A stretch of 64,000 bases of DNA from Ga0077527 sp945862135 (GTDB lineage: Bacteria > Pseudomonadota > Gammaproteobacteria > Burkholderiales > SG8-41): NCBI GenBank assembly GCA_964203275.1, contig CAXNMF010000005.1, positions 1-64,000 of the forward strand, written 5' to 3'. The translations under genes and the position numbers were made by a program. Positions 37,180 through 45,323 of this stretch are shown in pieces. The notes below the pieces were generated by a model. The model was not told the DNA's origin. It saw nothing but the letters and a program-made list of their open reading frames with translations, and searched no databases. Numbering within the stretch: position 1 is the first letter of the stretch; each line of letters starts with the position of its first letter.

Positions 37180-37713
37180 ATGATGACGCTGAGAGTTCTG
37201 GATCCACGCGAGTCCGCGCACGGTGAGGCGTTGCGCATGGCGCCGCCACTGGCCTCGCTCGATGGCGCGGTGGTCGGCATGATCGACAACGCGAAGATCG
37301 GCACGGAAAGACTTTTTGATTTCATCGAGGACATCCTCAAAAAGGAATACCGTGTGCGCGAATGCATCCGCCGGCGCAAGCCTGATGCATCGCGGCCGGT
37401 ACCGCAGCCGATGCTGATGGAGATGAGCGGCGCGGACGCCATCCTCGCCGCGACCGGAGACTGAGGGAGCTGCTCGTCGTGCAGTCTGCACGACGCGATT
37501 GAAGCCGAAAGGCTCGGCATTCCGGCAGTGGCGATCATGACGGATCGTTTTGTCGCTACGGCCAAGGCGGTATCTGCCGTCAACGGGCTGAAGGATTACC
37601 CGTTCGCGGTGATCGCGCATCCGGTCGCCAACAACGATGACTCTGTGCTGCGGGAAAAGGCGCGTGTTGCGGTGGAGGCGATTGTGCCGTTGTTGATGCA
37701 GCGCCAGAGTTGA
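37180..37713 (+). CDS. UGSC-motif selenoprotein (TGA at 37462-37464 read as selenocysteine)
   Basis: The frame runs from ATG 37180 (AAGGAG just upstream; second ATG at 37183) to TGA 37711-37713, 177 residues, through an in-frame TGA at codon 95. That TGA forms the motif G-D-U-G-S-C-S-S-C-S. The frame downstream is open and reads I-E-A-E-R-L-G-I-P-A-V, matching the same place in the second UGSC protein (55492). A perfect hairpin at 37475-37495 lies where a bacterial SECIS element should be. The name 'UGSC family (seleno)protein' is, as I recall it, already used for such proteins; function is unknown, but U-G-S-C suggests thiol/selenol redox chemistry as in glycine/proline reductase-like proteins. 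Annotated naively it would be cut to 94 residues. Confidence 0.87.
37475..37495 (+). promoter_or_regulatory. Candidate bacterial SECIS element (UGSC gene 1)
   Basis: CGTCGTGCA and TGCACGACG form a perfect 9-bp stem with the three-base loop GTC. The loop starts 19 bases after the TGA, inside the spacing used by bacterial SECIS elements, and carries the G-U expected at its tip. Confidence 0.75.
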
Positions 37714-38108
37714 ATCGAAACTGAACGCGAAAAATGGTTGTTTCACTAATGCGTCATATAATTTTATTTTGAAAACTGGCAGCTTAGCGTTTTCCAGTTT
37801 GCTGTGAGTGATTGCGCTCTCTGAGCGCAGAAAACACTCAAGTCCTTCGGCCAAGCCTTTTCCCTTTTCTTTTGACGCCTGTCCAGGCCCACGGGCCTTC
37901 TGTCCGTGGCCCGCGGGAACGTACTTGTGACATTTCCGGCTGTGCCCTGGTACCAAAGTTGCTCATATACCGGCGTGACCTGCTTTAAGCGTTGAAACGG
38001 CGTCAGATTGCCGAGAACCCGACGGGTGACGGTGATGTTTCAACAGTAGTGCAGGTTCAAAGGCGGGATAAATGCACAGTTTGTCGTCGTGTATAGGAGA
38101 TTGCTCCC
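37714..38108. other. Intergenic region after the UGSC gene
   Basis: No gene is seen in these 395 bases. Small hairpins are present: AAACTGG...CCAGTTT near 37774-37801, TGCGCTC-TCT-GAGCGCA at 37813-37829 and a GC-rich one (GGCCCACGG with CCGTGGCCC) near 37880-37912. One of the first two could end the selenoprotein transcript, though no clean T-run follows. The promoter of the PEP-CTERM gene is probably in the right half. Confidence 0.5.
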
Positions 38109-38234
38109 ATGAATGATTTGGCGAGCATCGATGCGACGGATATGACTTGCAGCCCGGATTTCGGTGAGCAACAAACTGGCCTGTTGAACAGGCTGGTCAT
38201 CAAAGTGAGCAAGAAATGCGAAACATCGTTTTGA
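38109..38234 (+). CDS. Possible small protein upstream of the PEP-CTERM gene
   Basis: A 41-codon frame beginning M-N-D-L-A-S-I-D-A-T-D-M and ending K-C-E-T-S-F, with AGGAG nine bases before its ATG. It overlaps the start of the PEP-CTERM gene by 19 bp, so it might be a leader peptide that couples translation. It has no hydrophobic segment and matches nothing I know. Its reality rests only on the ribosome-binding site and position. Confidence 0.35.
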   Translation: MNDLASIDATDMTCSPDFGEQQTGLLNRLVIKVSKKCETSF

Positions 38235-39004
38235 AATCATGCGCGGTCGCACTCGTCGGCGTTGTCGGCCTGTTTGGTGCTGTTCAGCGCGTGGATGCGG
38301 CGGCAGTGGTCGGCAGCGGGGAAGGTTCGTTTACCAGCCTGTCGAGCTGCGATTCCAGCGGTGGTGACCGCGACTGCCGCATCGTCAACACCGCCAACGG
38401 CGTCAAAACCCAGGTGCAGTGGGGCAGCCAGCACAGCACGATTGATTTTGTGAACCCGAGCGTGTTGACGGCGGTGGATGTGGGCATCAATACCACCACC
38501 GATGCCTACGGCGTGCGGTTGGGCCAGATGGACTGGTACAACAGTGCGACGCTGCGCATGAACAATTCGCTTGACGTGTTCAACGTCAAGTGGACCCTGG
38601 GTCTGAATTTTTCGGCGCCCACCGGTCCGGATGCGAGCGGCGGTGAACTGTTCAATCTGACGATCAAGAATCCGATCAATCCGACCGGCGACTCGATCTA
38701 CGGTTTTGAACTGACCGATCTGAGCAATCTCGGCAATTCGTTCAGCCTCAGCGGCATTACGGTCAGCAACTTCCGATATCAGGTGGTTGATGGCGCGGGC
38801 GCCGGCAATTCCTTTCTCGGATCCAGCCGGGGAAAAACCTTCTGGTACAACGATGAATCGAATCATGCATCGCTTTACATCCTCGCCGACTTCACCGCGC
38901 CGGTGATGACGCCGGTGCCGGAACCGGAGATTTACGCGATGCTGGGTGCCGGTCTGGGATTGATGGGTTGGGTGGCGCGTCGCCGCAGACCGCGCAACGC
39001 ATGA
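38216..39004 (+). CDS. PEP-CTERM exported protein
   Basis: A 262-residue exported protein: signal peptide (residues 1-29, ending V-D-A-A), a beta-rich middle, and a C-terminal PEP-CTERM signal (V-P-E-P-E-I-Y-A-M near residue 233, a hydrophobic helix, then R-R-R-R). The sorting signal closely resembles that of the protein at 12481, including the E-I-Y-A-M wording, so both are likely handled by the same exosortase. The middle part has no domain I recognise, though its D-V-F-N-V-K-W and S-L-Y-I-L-A-D-F segments fit the 'choice-of-anchor' class. Confidence 0.88.
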   Translation: MRNIVLKSCAVALVGVVGLFGAVQRVDAAAVVGSGEGSFTSLSSCDSSGGDRDCRIVNTANGVKTQVQWGSQHSTIDFVNPSVLTAVDVGINTTTDAYGVRLGQMDWYNSATLRMNNSLDVFNVKWTLGLNFSAPTGPDASGGELFNLTIKNPINPTGDSIYGFELTDLSNLGNSFSLSGITVSNFRYQVVDGAGAGNSFLGSSRGKTFWYNDESNHASLYILADFTAPVMTPVPEPEIYAMLGAGLGLMGWVARRRRPRNA

Positions 39005-39176
39005 TGTGAACTGTGTTTTGGGTGTTGATTGTTTCGCCGCTCAGCCGGGGCCCTGAATCACCATTACGCATTTACTGCGTTCATTCGGGAATGCTGGTTT
39101 CCGGCATCATCGGCGCAAAGCGGGGCTGCAATGCGCAGGGAGTTCATGCTTCTCCGCCCGATGTTGTTGATTTTAT

Positions 39177-40043
39177 TCAGTCATTGGCAACAACGTAGCC
39201 GGACGGCGTGCCCTTGACCGTGGTGCGCTCAAGGTGGCGGATCTGGGTTTCATCGAAATCGCCGAGTGCCTGATGCAGCGTGCAGCGGTTGTCCCATACC
39301 AGCAGGTCGTTCTCGCGCCACATCTGGCGGTAGACGAATTCGGGCTGCGTGGCGTGTTTGTTCAGGTAATCGATCAACGGTTTGCTCTCGGCTTCGGTCA
39401 TGCCATCGAAGCGTTTGACCTTTTCGCCGAGGTAGATCGCCTTGCGGCCGGTCTCGGGGTGCACGCGCACCACGGGCTGGGCGATCGGCGGGTTGAGTTT
39501 CATCACCTCGGTTCGCCGTTCGGTTCCCTTGTCGGCGACATTGATCTTGCGCGTGCCGGAGAGATGGATGCCGTGCAGGTCGGCGATCAGTTTTTTCATG
39601 CCGTCTGACAGGGTGTCGTAGGCCAAGGTCATATTGGCGAACAGCGTGTCGCCGCCGACTTCCGGCAGCTGGAAACAGCGCAGCAGCGAACCTAGCGCCG
39701 GCGTCGTGGTGTATGAAAAATCCGTGTGCCAGGAGCGGCCGGTGTAACGCGATTCCGACGGCGTACCGTCGGGGTTGGGTTTGTTGGTGACCATCAGCAG
39801 TTCCGGATAATCCGGATGGCGGTCGCGCGGCAGTGAATCGTGGTTGTCGAGTTCGCCAAAGCGGCGGCTGAATTCGATGTGCTGCTCGCGGCTGATGTTC
39901 TGATTGCGGAACAGCAGGATGCCGTGTTGCAGGAAGGCGCTGTAGATTTCACCAAAGGTGCTTTCGCTCATCGGTTTGGTGAGGTCTATGTCGCACACTT
40001 CGGCGCCCAGCGCATTGGACAGGCGGCGCAGTTTCAGGGGCAT
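39177..40043 (-). CDS. TauD/TfdA-family Fe(II)/2-oxoglutarate dioxygenase
   Basis: A 288-residue member of the taurine/alpha-ketoglutarate dioxygenase family. The iron ligands are intact: H and D in S-W-H-T-D-F-S-Y near residue 104 and the distal His in D-N-R-C-T-L-H-Q near residue 257; an Arg for 2-oxoglutarate follows in the C-terminal R-T-T-V. It hydroxylates an unknown substrate, possibly a sulfonate, phenoxyacetate or carnitine-like compound. It is not adjacent to a transporter. Two further TauD-family genes lie at 42931 and 45324. Confidence 0.9.
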   Translation of the reverse strand: MPLKLRRLSNALGAEVCDIDLTKPMSESTFGEIYSAFLQHGILLFRNQNISREQHIEFSRRFGELDNHDSLPRDRHPDYPELLMVTNKPNPDGTPSESRYTGRSWHTDFSYTTTPALGSLLRCFQLPEVGGDTLFANMTLAYDTLSDGMKKLIADLHGIHLSGTRKINVADKGTERRTEVMKLNPPIAQPVVRVHPETGRKAIYLGEKVKRFDGMTEAESKPLIDYLNKHATQPEFVYRQMWRENDLLVWDNRCTLHQALGDFDETQIRHLERTTVKGTPSGYVVAND

Positions 40044-40110
40044 GCTGTTCTCCTCCGGTGGATCTCTCCGAAGAGATTACACCCGGGCGCGGTGCTGTTG
40101 TGCCGTGCGG

Positions 40111-42039
40111 TCACGGTGCGGACTGGCGGGAGCGCCGGGCCTTGGTTTTCATTTTTGCGACGGCAGGCTTCTTCGCAGCACCGGCTTTTTTTACGGTTGG
40201 CGATTGTTTGGCCGAAGCTTTTTTCTTTGCCGCCGGCGGTTTTTCTGCGGTAACGGCTTTTACCGGAGCCCGGGTGTTTCGGGCTTTGCCCGCCAGCGCG
40301 CGACACAGGTGTTCAATCAATTCGCACCAATCGCCAGGAATGCGAGGACGCAGGACATGCACGTTGGGATACCACAAGGCGTCGTCGCGACCGGTCTGCC
40401 AGTACCAGAGCCATCCTGTCGCATGCGGCAGCATCAGCCACACTTCCTTGCCCAGTGCGCCGGCGAGGTGAGCGGTGACGTTGCTGACGGTGACGACGGT
40501 GTCGCAGGCATTGATCAGCGCAGCCAGACCATCAAGATCGTTCAGGTTGTCGATGGAATCGATGTGGATGAGATCAGTGCCGCAATCCTGCTTCAGTGCA
40601 GCTCGCATCGTTGTGGTGTCCCCGTACTGCAGGTCGACGCAGCGAAGATCCGGTATTTCAAGCAGGGCGCGCAGACTGGCCAGCGGGATGCTTTTCGCCG
40701 GCCCGAATTCCGGCCGTTTACCGTTCCATGACAGGCCGCAGATGCGTTGCGATGCCGGGGCGATTGTTTTGCGCAGTGCGGCACCGCGTTTTTTGTCGGC
40801 GGCAAGAAAGGCTTTGCGGTTGCGCAGAAAGTCTTCAGGTGAATTGCGGAAATGCCGGCCCAGGCTGCCCATGGGGATCTGGAAATCGAAGCGCTGTTCT
40901 TTGCCGGCAGCTTCAATGGTGGTGATTTCGCATTTGGGAAATGAACGTGCAAACAAGGCGTGAAGACGCGGTTCGAGGGCGAGGATGAGCTTGCCGACGC
41001 GTTTCTGCACCTCGGCAAACATCGATGCATACATGATCTGTTCGCCCAGTCCTTGTTCGCACCACACCAGCAGAGTTCCTTTGGACGGAACGCCATCCCA
41101 GACCGGTTTGCCGAAATTTGTCGGGGTCAGCAGCGTCTGGCCTGAGCCGGGTGGCGGGACAAAGGTTGCTGCGCGCAACGCCCATCGCGATTCATGGTCT
41201 TCCCAGCCGTTGCGGAAGTTGCCGGTCAGCAGATTGCACTGGCTGAGGTTGATCCGTGCCCTGTGGTTGTCGGGCTCGACGCCTATTGCGCGTTCGAAAC
41301 TGGCAATTGCTTCTTCCGGACGCCCCAGTTCGTTGAGCGCCACGCCGCGATTGATCCAGGCTTCGGCATAGTCCGGTTGCAGGGCGACAGCCCGGTCATA
41401 GCTGGCCAGCGCTTCGTCGGTACGGCGCAGCATGCTCAGTGCCACGCCGCGATTGGCATGTGTCATCGCGTGATCCGGCTGCAGTTCGATGGCGCGGTCG
41501 TAACTGGCCAGCGCATTCTGTGTGTGGCCGAGGGCCATGCAGGCGTTGCCGCGGCTGAGCCATGCTTCGGCGAATTCGGGACTCAGCGCAATCGCCTGGT
41601 CAAAACTGGCGCAGGCTTCTGATCCGCGGTTCAGTCCCTTGAGCGCGTTGCCGCGTACGCAGTGGGCTATCGCAAGGCCGGGATTGATGGTGAGGGCAAG
41701 GTCGCAGTCAGCCAAGGCCTTGGTGCAATGCCTGAGCATGTTGCGGGCGGCTGCGCGGTTGACGTAAGCCGAGGCATCACGCTTCAGTTCCAGCGCTTTT
41801 GTGATCAGTTCGATGGCTTCGGCCGGTCGCTGGGCGCGCACGGCGATGACACCCAGCAGGTGCAGCGCTTCAAAATGCTGCGGGTGGCCGCGCAGGATCT
41901 GCAGCGCGGTTTGGCGGGCGCCTTCCAGGTTTCCGTTCTGCAGGTAAGCCGTCGCCTTGCGCAAGGCCGGAACGGTGTTGCTTCGTTCCGAAGTGCTGCT
42001 GGGGGTGATGGTGTAGCTGAATTTCGGTTTGATGTTCAT
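40111..42039 (-). CDS. TPR protein with glycosyltransferase-like domain and histone H1-like tail
   Basis: A 642-residue protein in three parts. Residues 20-290 contain about eight tetratricopeptide repeats (A-L-A-S-Y-D-R-A and similar). Residues 300-590 resemble the glycosyltransferase-9/41-like region found in TPR proteins: L-V-W-C-E-Q-G-L-G near residue 325, D-L-I-H-I-D-S near residue 502 and N-V-T-A-H-L-A-G-A-L-G near residue 532. The last 50 residues are a Lys/Ala/Pro-rich tail (repeats like A-A-K-K) as in histone H1-like proteins. The ATG at 42039 is the first before the conserved part. Substrate unknown; the tail suggests binding to nucleic acid or another polyanion. Confidence 0.8.
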   Translation of the reverse strand: MNIKPKFSYTITPSSTSERSNTVPALRKATAYLQNGNLEGARQTALQILRGHPQHFEALHLLGVIAVRAQRPAEAIELITKALELKRDASAYVNRAAARNMLRHCTKALADCDLALTINPGLAIAHCVRGNALKGLNRGSEACASFDQAIALSPEFAEAWLSRGNACMALGHTQNALASYDRAIELQPDHAMTHANRGVALSMLRRTDEALASYDRAVALQPDYAEAWINRGVALNELGRPEEAIASFERAIGVEPDNHRARINLSQCNLLTGNFRNGWEDHESRWALRAATFVPPPGSGQTLLTPTNFGKPVWDGVPSKGTLLVWCEQGLGEQIMYASMFAEVQKRVGKLILALEPRLHALFARSFPKCEITTIEAAGKEQRFDFQIPMGSLGRHFRNSPEDFLRNRKAFLAADKKRGAALRKTIAPASQRICGLSWNGKRPEFGPAKSIPLASLRALLEIPDLRCVDLQYGDTTTMRAALKQDCGTDLIHIDSIDNLNDLDGLAALINACDTVVTVSNVTAHLAGALGKEVWLMLPHATGWLWYWQTGRDDALWYPNVHVLRPRIPGDWCELIEHLCRALAGKARNTRAPVKAVTAEKPPAAKKKASAKQSPTVKKAGAAKKPAVAKMKTKARRSRQSAP

Positions 42040-42161
42040 GCTGCGTGATCGGTTCCAAGTGACGGCGAAGGTTACACCGGACAAAGTGTTTGGCAAACCA
42101 ACTTGCTATCATCCGAAGCTTGATCAACGAAACTGCGCCGTGACCGGCAACTGTCGCGACG

Positions 42162-42917
42162 ATGATGACCATGAGTGAAATCCGGTTGACCGGCAAGATT
42201 CCCCGCGAACGCATCGTGATGCTGGACATCCCGCGTCCGGGCAGGGGTGTGGTTGCGGCTTATCTGGCCTTGACCGATCTGGCCGGCACCGTGTCCGATG
42301 CGATGGATGAGCTGGGTATCCATGGCGCGATTCCGGCGGCGAAACTGCAGCCGATGCTGCCCGGCGCGCGCATGGTGGGCCCGGTGATGACGGTGCGCAA
42401 CATCATGCAGTCGGTGCCGCCGACGCTGGGCGCGATGGCGCGCAAGTCGGGGCAGGCCGATATCGAGGCGCACAATCTGGCCAAGCCGGGGGATGTTCTG
42501 GTGATCGAAGGGGTTGAGCATATTTCGAGTCTCGGCGGCAATTCGGCGAATGTCGGCAAGCGTCAGGGCGAGGCCGGTGCGATTGTTGATGGCGCGACGC
42601 GCGATGTCGCAACGGCGCGCAGCATCGGATATCCGATCTGGGCGCGTGGCGTGAGCCTGATGACCGGCAAGTGGCGGGTGGAGACGGTGGCGATCAACGG
42701 GCCGGTGCAGATTTGCGGTGTGCCGGTGAATGCCGGCGATCTGGTAGTCGCCGACGACAATGGTGTGTGTTTCATCCCGCGGGCGCAGATAGCAGAAGTG
42801 CTGGTGCGCGCACAGGCGCTGTCGGCGGGCGAGGAAGAACGCAATCGCGATGTTGCGGCAGGCATGAGCGTGGTGGATGTTGCCAACAAGGCTTATTTCA
42901 AAAAAATCGGCAGCTGA
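42162..42917 (+). CDS. RraA-family protein (4-hydroxy-4-methyl-2-oxoglutarate aldolase-like)
   Basis: A 251-residue member of the RraA/HMG-aldolase family. Visible are L-A-G-T-V-S-D-A-M-D near residue 42, P-G-D-V-L-V-I near residue 108, and the catalytic/metal motif G-A-I-V-D-G-A-T-R-D near residue 142. Family members either bind RNase E or cleave 4-hydroxy-4-methyl-2-oxoglutarate and oxaloacetate; the longer N-terminus and catabolic neighbours favour an aldolase or decarboxylase. Three closely spaced ATGs (42162, 42165, 42171) are possible starts. It heads a same-strand run with a TauD-like gene, ALDH and TauD. Confidence 0.87.
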   Translation: MMTMSEIRLTGKIPRERIVMLDIPRPGRGVVAAYLALTDLAGTVSDAMDELGIHGAIPAAKLQPMLPGARMVGPVMTVRNIMQSVPPTLGAMARKSGQADIEAHNLAKPGDVLVIEGVEHISSLGGNSANVGKRQGEAGAIVDGATRDVATARSIGYPIWARGVSLMTGKWRVETVAINGPVQICGVPVNAGDLVVADDNGVCFIPRAQIAEVLVRAQALSAGEEERNRDVAAGMSVVDVANKAYFKKIGS

Positions 42918-42930
42918 ATTTTGTTGACTT

Positions 42931-43779
42931 ATGCAAAGCCCGCAAATCATCGCTTCGGATAATGGTTGCGGCGCCGAGGTCACCGGCGTCGATCTTGCCG
43001 AGTTGGGAGCGCTGGGCATCGCCGCGCTGCAGCAGGCGGTGAAGGCGCATCTTGCGGTGGTGGTGCGCGGCGAGGCGTTGTCTGGCGGTGAACTGCTGGC
43101 GCTCGGTGAAATCTTTGGCGCGCCGGAGCCGCAGGGCATCAGCGTGCTGGCCACACAGAATCCCGAATTGCGGGGCGCGCATCTGGTGGTGTCGAACCGG
43201 ATGCCGCTGGAGCGGCCGACTGGCAGTCTTGGTTCAGGCTCCGACATCTGGCAGTCGGATTTGTCGTACCGCACACGACCCTGCTCAATCGCGATTTTGC
43301 ATGCGCATGAAGTACCTTCAGGTGCGCGAGTGTCATTTGCCAACCAGTACCAGGCTTATGAAACCCTGTCGGCAGATCTGAGGGCACGCATCCAGGGTCG
43401 CATGCTGTTGCATGACGAAAGCATTGACGGTAATGGACTATTGCGCAAGGAATTCGAGGTGGTGAGCGATCCGCGTGAAGCCACCGGCGCGCAACATTGC
43501 ATCGTGCGCACGCATCCGGATACGCGGCGCAAGGCCTTGTATCTCGGGCGCCGGCGCAATGCCTGGATCATCGGCATGCCACTGGAGCAAAGCGAGGCCT
43601 TGCTCGACGAGTTGTGGCAGCATGCGACGCAGCCGGCGCTGGCGTGGACACATGACTGGCAGGCCGGCGATACCCTGATCTGGGATAATCGTTGCGTGTT
43701 GTACCGGCACAATGCCGTCGACAGCGGGACGCAACCGCTGATGTACCGGGTGCAGATTCGCGGCGAGATTCCGCGCTGA
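42931..43779 (+). CDS. TauD-family paralogue with lost iron ligands (likely pseudoenzyme)
   Basis: A 282-residue protein very similar to the TauD-family protein at 45324, sharing F-A-N-Q-Y, R-T-H-P-x-T-x-R-K-A-L and L-G-R-R-R-N-A. In the position of the His-x-Asp iron motif it has W-Q-S-D (Gln for His), and where the distal His should be it has L-Y-R (Tyr for His). Both histidines of the facial triad are therefore gone while the Asp stays. It probably cannot bind Fe(II) in the normal way. It may be a regulatory or structural partner of the intact copy, or a decaying duplicate. It starts 13 bp after the RraA gene. Confidence 0.85.
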   Translation: MQSPQIIASDNGCGAEVTGVDLAELGALGIAALQQAVKAHLAVVVRGEALSGGELLALGEIFGAPEPQGISVLATQNPELRGAHLVVSNRMPLERPTGSLGSGSDIWQSDLSYRTRPCSIAILHAHEVPSGARVSFANQYQAYETLSADLRARIQGRMLLHDESIDGNGLLRKEFEVVSDPREATGAQHCIVRTHPDTRRKALYLGRRRNAWIIGMPLEQSEALLDELWQHATQPALAWTHDWQAGDTLIWDNRCVLYRHNAVDSGTQPLMYRVQIRGEIPR

Positions 43780-43866
43780 AACCGCCCGCGCGGGCAGATT
43801 GATTACGGGCGGGGTCAAAGTCGTTTATTCTTCGCCTTCCGTTCAACAAGCCACAGGTTCCACATC

Positions 43867-45300
43867 ATGTACCCCAATACCCTGCTTTATATCAACGGCC
43901 AATGGTGCGCTGCCGCTTCGGGTCGTACGCTGCCGGTCGTCAACCCCGCCAACCACCAGCAGATCGGCACAGTGGCTTACGCCGAGAAGGCTGACCTCGA
44001 CCGCGCGCTCGAATCTGCAGAGCAGGGTTACAAGGCCTGGCGCAAGGTGTCGGCCTTCGACCGCTGCAAGATCATGCGCAAGGCTGCGGACTTGTTCCGC
44101 GAGCGCGCCGATACCGTCGCGACCTATATGACCTTCGAGCAGGGCAAACCCGTTGGCGAAGCCAAGCTTGAAGCGCTGGCAGGCGCCGACCTGATCGACT
44201 GGTTCGCCGAAGAAGGTCGCCGCGCCTACGGCCGGGTAATTCCGGCGCGTGCCGAAGGCATCTACCAGCTGGTGGTGAAAGAGCCGGTCGGTCCGGTTGC
44301 TGCCTTTACCCCGTGGAATTTCCCGATCAACCAGGCCGTGCGCAAACTGTCAGCGGCGCTGGCCACCGGCTGCTCGGTGATTCTCAAGGCGCCGGAAGAA
44401 ACCCCGGCTTCACCGGCTGAACTGGTACGCGCCTTTGTCGATGCCGGTGTGCCGGCTGGTGTGATCAATCTGGTTTACGGCAGCCCGGCGGAGATTTCGA
44501 GTTATCTGATTCCGCATCCGGTGATCCGCAAGATTACTTTCACCGGTTCAACGCCGGTGGGCAAACAACTCGCCGCACTGGCCGGTCAGCACATGAAACG
44601 CGTGACCATGGAACTCGGCGGTCATGCGCCGGTGATCATTTTTGATGATGCCGACATTGAAGTGGCGGCGAAGATGATGACCTTCATGAAATACCGCAAC
44701 GCCGGTCAGGTCTGCGTGTCGCCGACGCGTTTCCTGGTGCAGGAAGGCGTCTACAAGCAGTTCGTCGAAAAATTCACCGAAGGCGCGAAAGCGATCAAGG
44801 TCGGCGATGGTTTTGACAAGGACACGAAGATGGCGACGCTCGCCAATCCGCGCCGGCAGAGCGCGATGGTGGCCAATGTCGAAGACGCGAAAAAACACGG
44901 CGGCAAGGTGCAGACCGGCGGTTATCCAATCGGCGAGAAGGGCAATTTCTTCGAGCCGACGGTGATCACCGAGCTGTCGACCAGCGCGATGGCGATGAAT
45001 ACCGAACCCTTCGGTCCGATGGCGATCATCAATCCCTTCAAGACCTTTGATGATGCGGTGGCTGAAGCGAACCGCCTGCCGTACGGACTGGCCGCCTATG
45101 CCTGGACCAAGTCGGCGAAAACCGCCAACGCGATTGCCGCGCAGGTCGAAACCGGCATGATGACCATCAATCATCTCGGTTTCGCTTTGCCGGAAGTACC
45201 GTTCGGCGGCGTCAAGGATTCGGGCTACGGCTCAGAAGGCGGCAGCGAAGCGATTGAGCCCTACCTGGTGTCGAAGTTCGTGACCCAGGCTGGTCTGTAA
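43867..45300 (+). CDS. NAD(P)-dependent aldehyde dehydrogenase (succinate-semialdehyde dehydrogenase type)
   Basis: A 477-residue aldehyde dehydrogenase. The catalytic Glu is in M-E-L-G-G-H near residue 243 and the nucleophile Cys in N-A-G-Q-V-C near residue 283; F-T-P-W-N-F-P near residue 140 binds the cofactor. The overall form is that of succinate/glutarate-semialdehyde and related dehydrogenases (E-Q-G-K-P near residue 92). Flanked by two TauD-family genes on the same strand, it would oxidise the aldehyde released by the dioxygenase reaction. The substrate is inferred only from context. Confidence 0.92.
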   Translation: MYPNTLLYINGQWCAAASGRTLPVVNPANHQQIGTVAYAEKADLDRALESAEQGYKAWRKVSAFDRCKIMRKAADLFRERADTVATYMTFEQGKPVGEAKLEALAGADLIDWFAEEGRRAYGRVIPARAEGIYQLVVKEPVGPVAAFTPWNFPINQAVRKLSAALATGCSVILKAPEETPASPAELVRAFVDAGVPAGVINLVYGSPAEISSYLIPHPVIRKITFTGSTPVGKQLAALAGQHMKRVTMELGGHAPVIIFDDADIEVAAKMMTFMKYRNAGQVCVSPTRFLVQEGVYKQFVEKFTEGAKAIKVGDGFDKDTKMATLANPRRQSAMVANVEDAKKHGGKVQTGGYPIGEKGNFFEPTVITELSTSAMAMNTEPFGPMAIINPFKTFDDAVAEANRLPYGLAAYAWTKSAKTANAIAAQVETGMMTINHLGFALPEVPFGGVKDSGYGSEGGSEAIEPYLVSKFVTQAGL

Positions 45301-45323
45301 CACTTTTTCAGGGACAGCAAGAG

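Noticed and set aside
37462..37464. TGA taken as an ordinary stop or sequencing error
   Set aside because: The same TGA-GSC motif occurs at 55783 in an independent gene, the frame continues in register in both, and both are followed by a SECIS-like hairpin.
37177..37956. 259-codon frame on the - strand across the UGSC gene
   Set aside because: Antisense to the selenoprotein; no ribosome-binding site and no family match, while the + strand frame is conserved with the locus at 55492.
42072..43343. 423-codon frame on the - strand
   Set aside because: Covers two recognisable + strand genes (RraA and TauD-like) and has no domain of its own.
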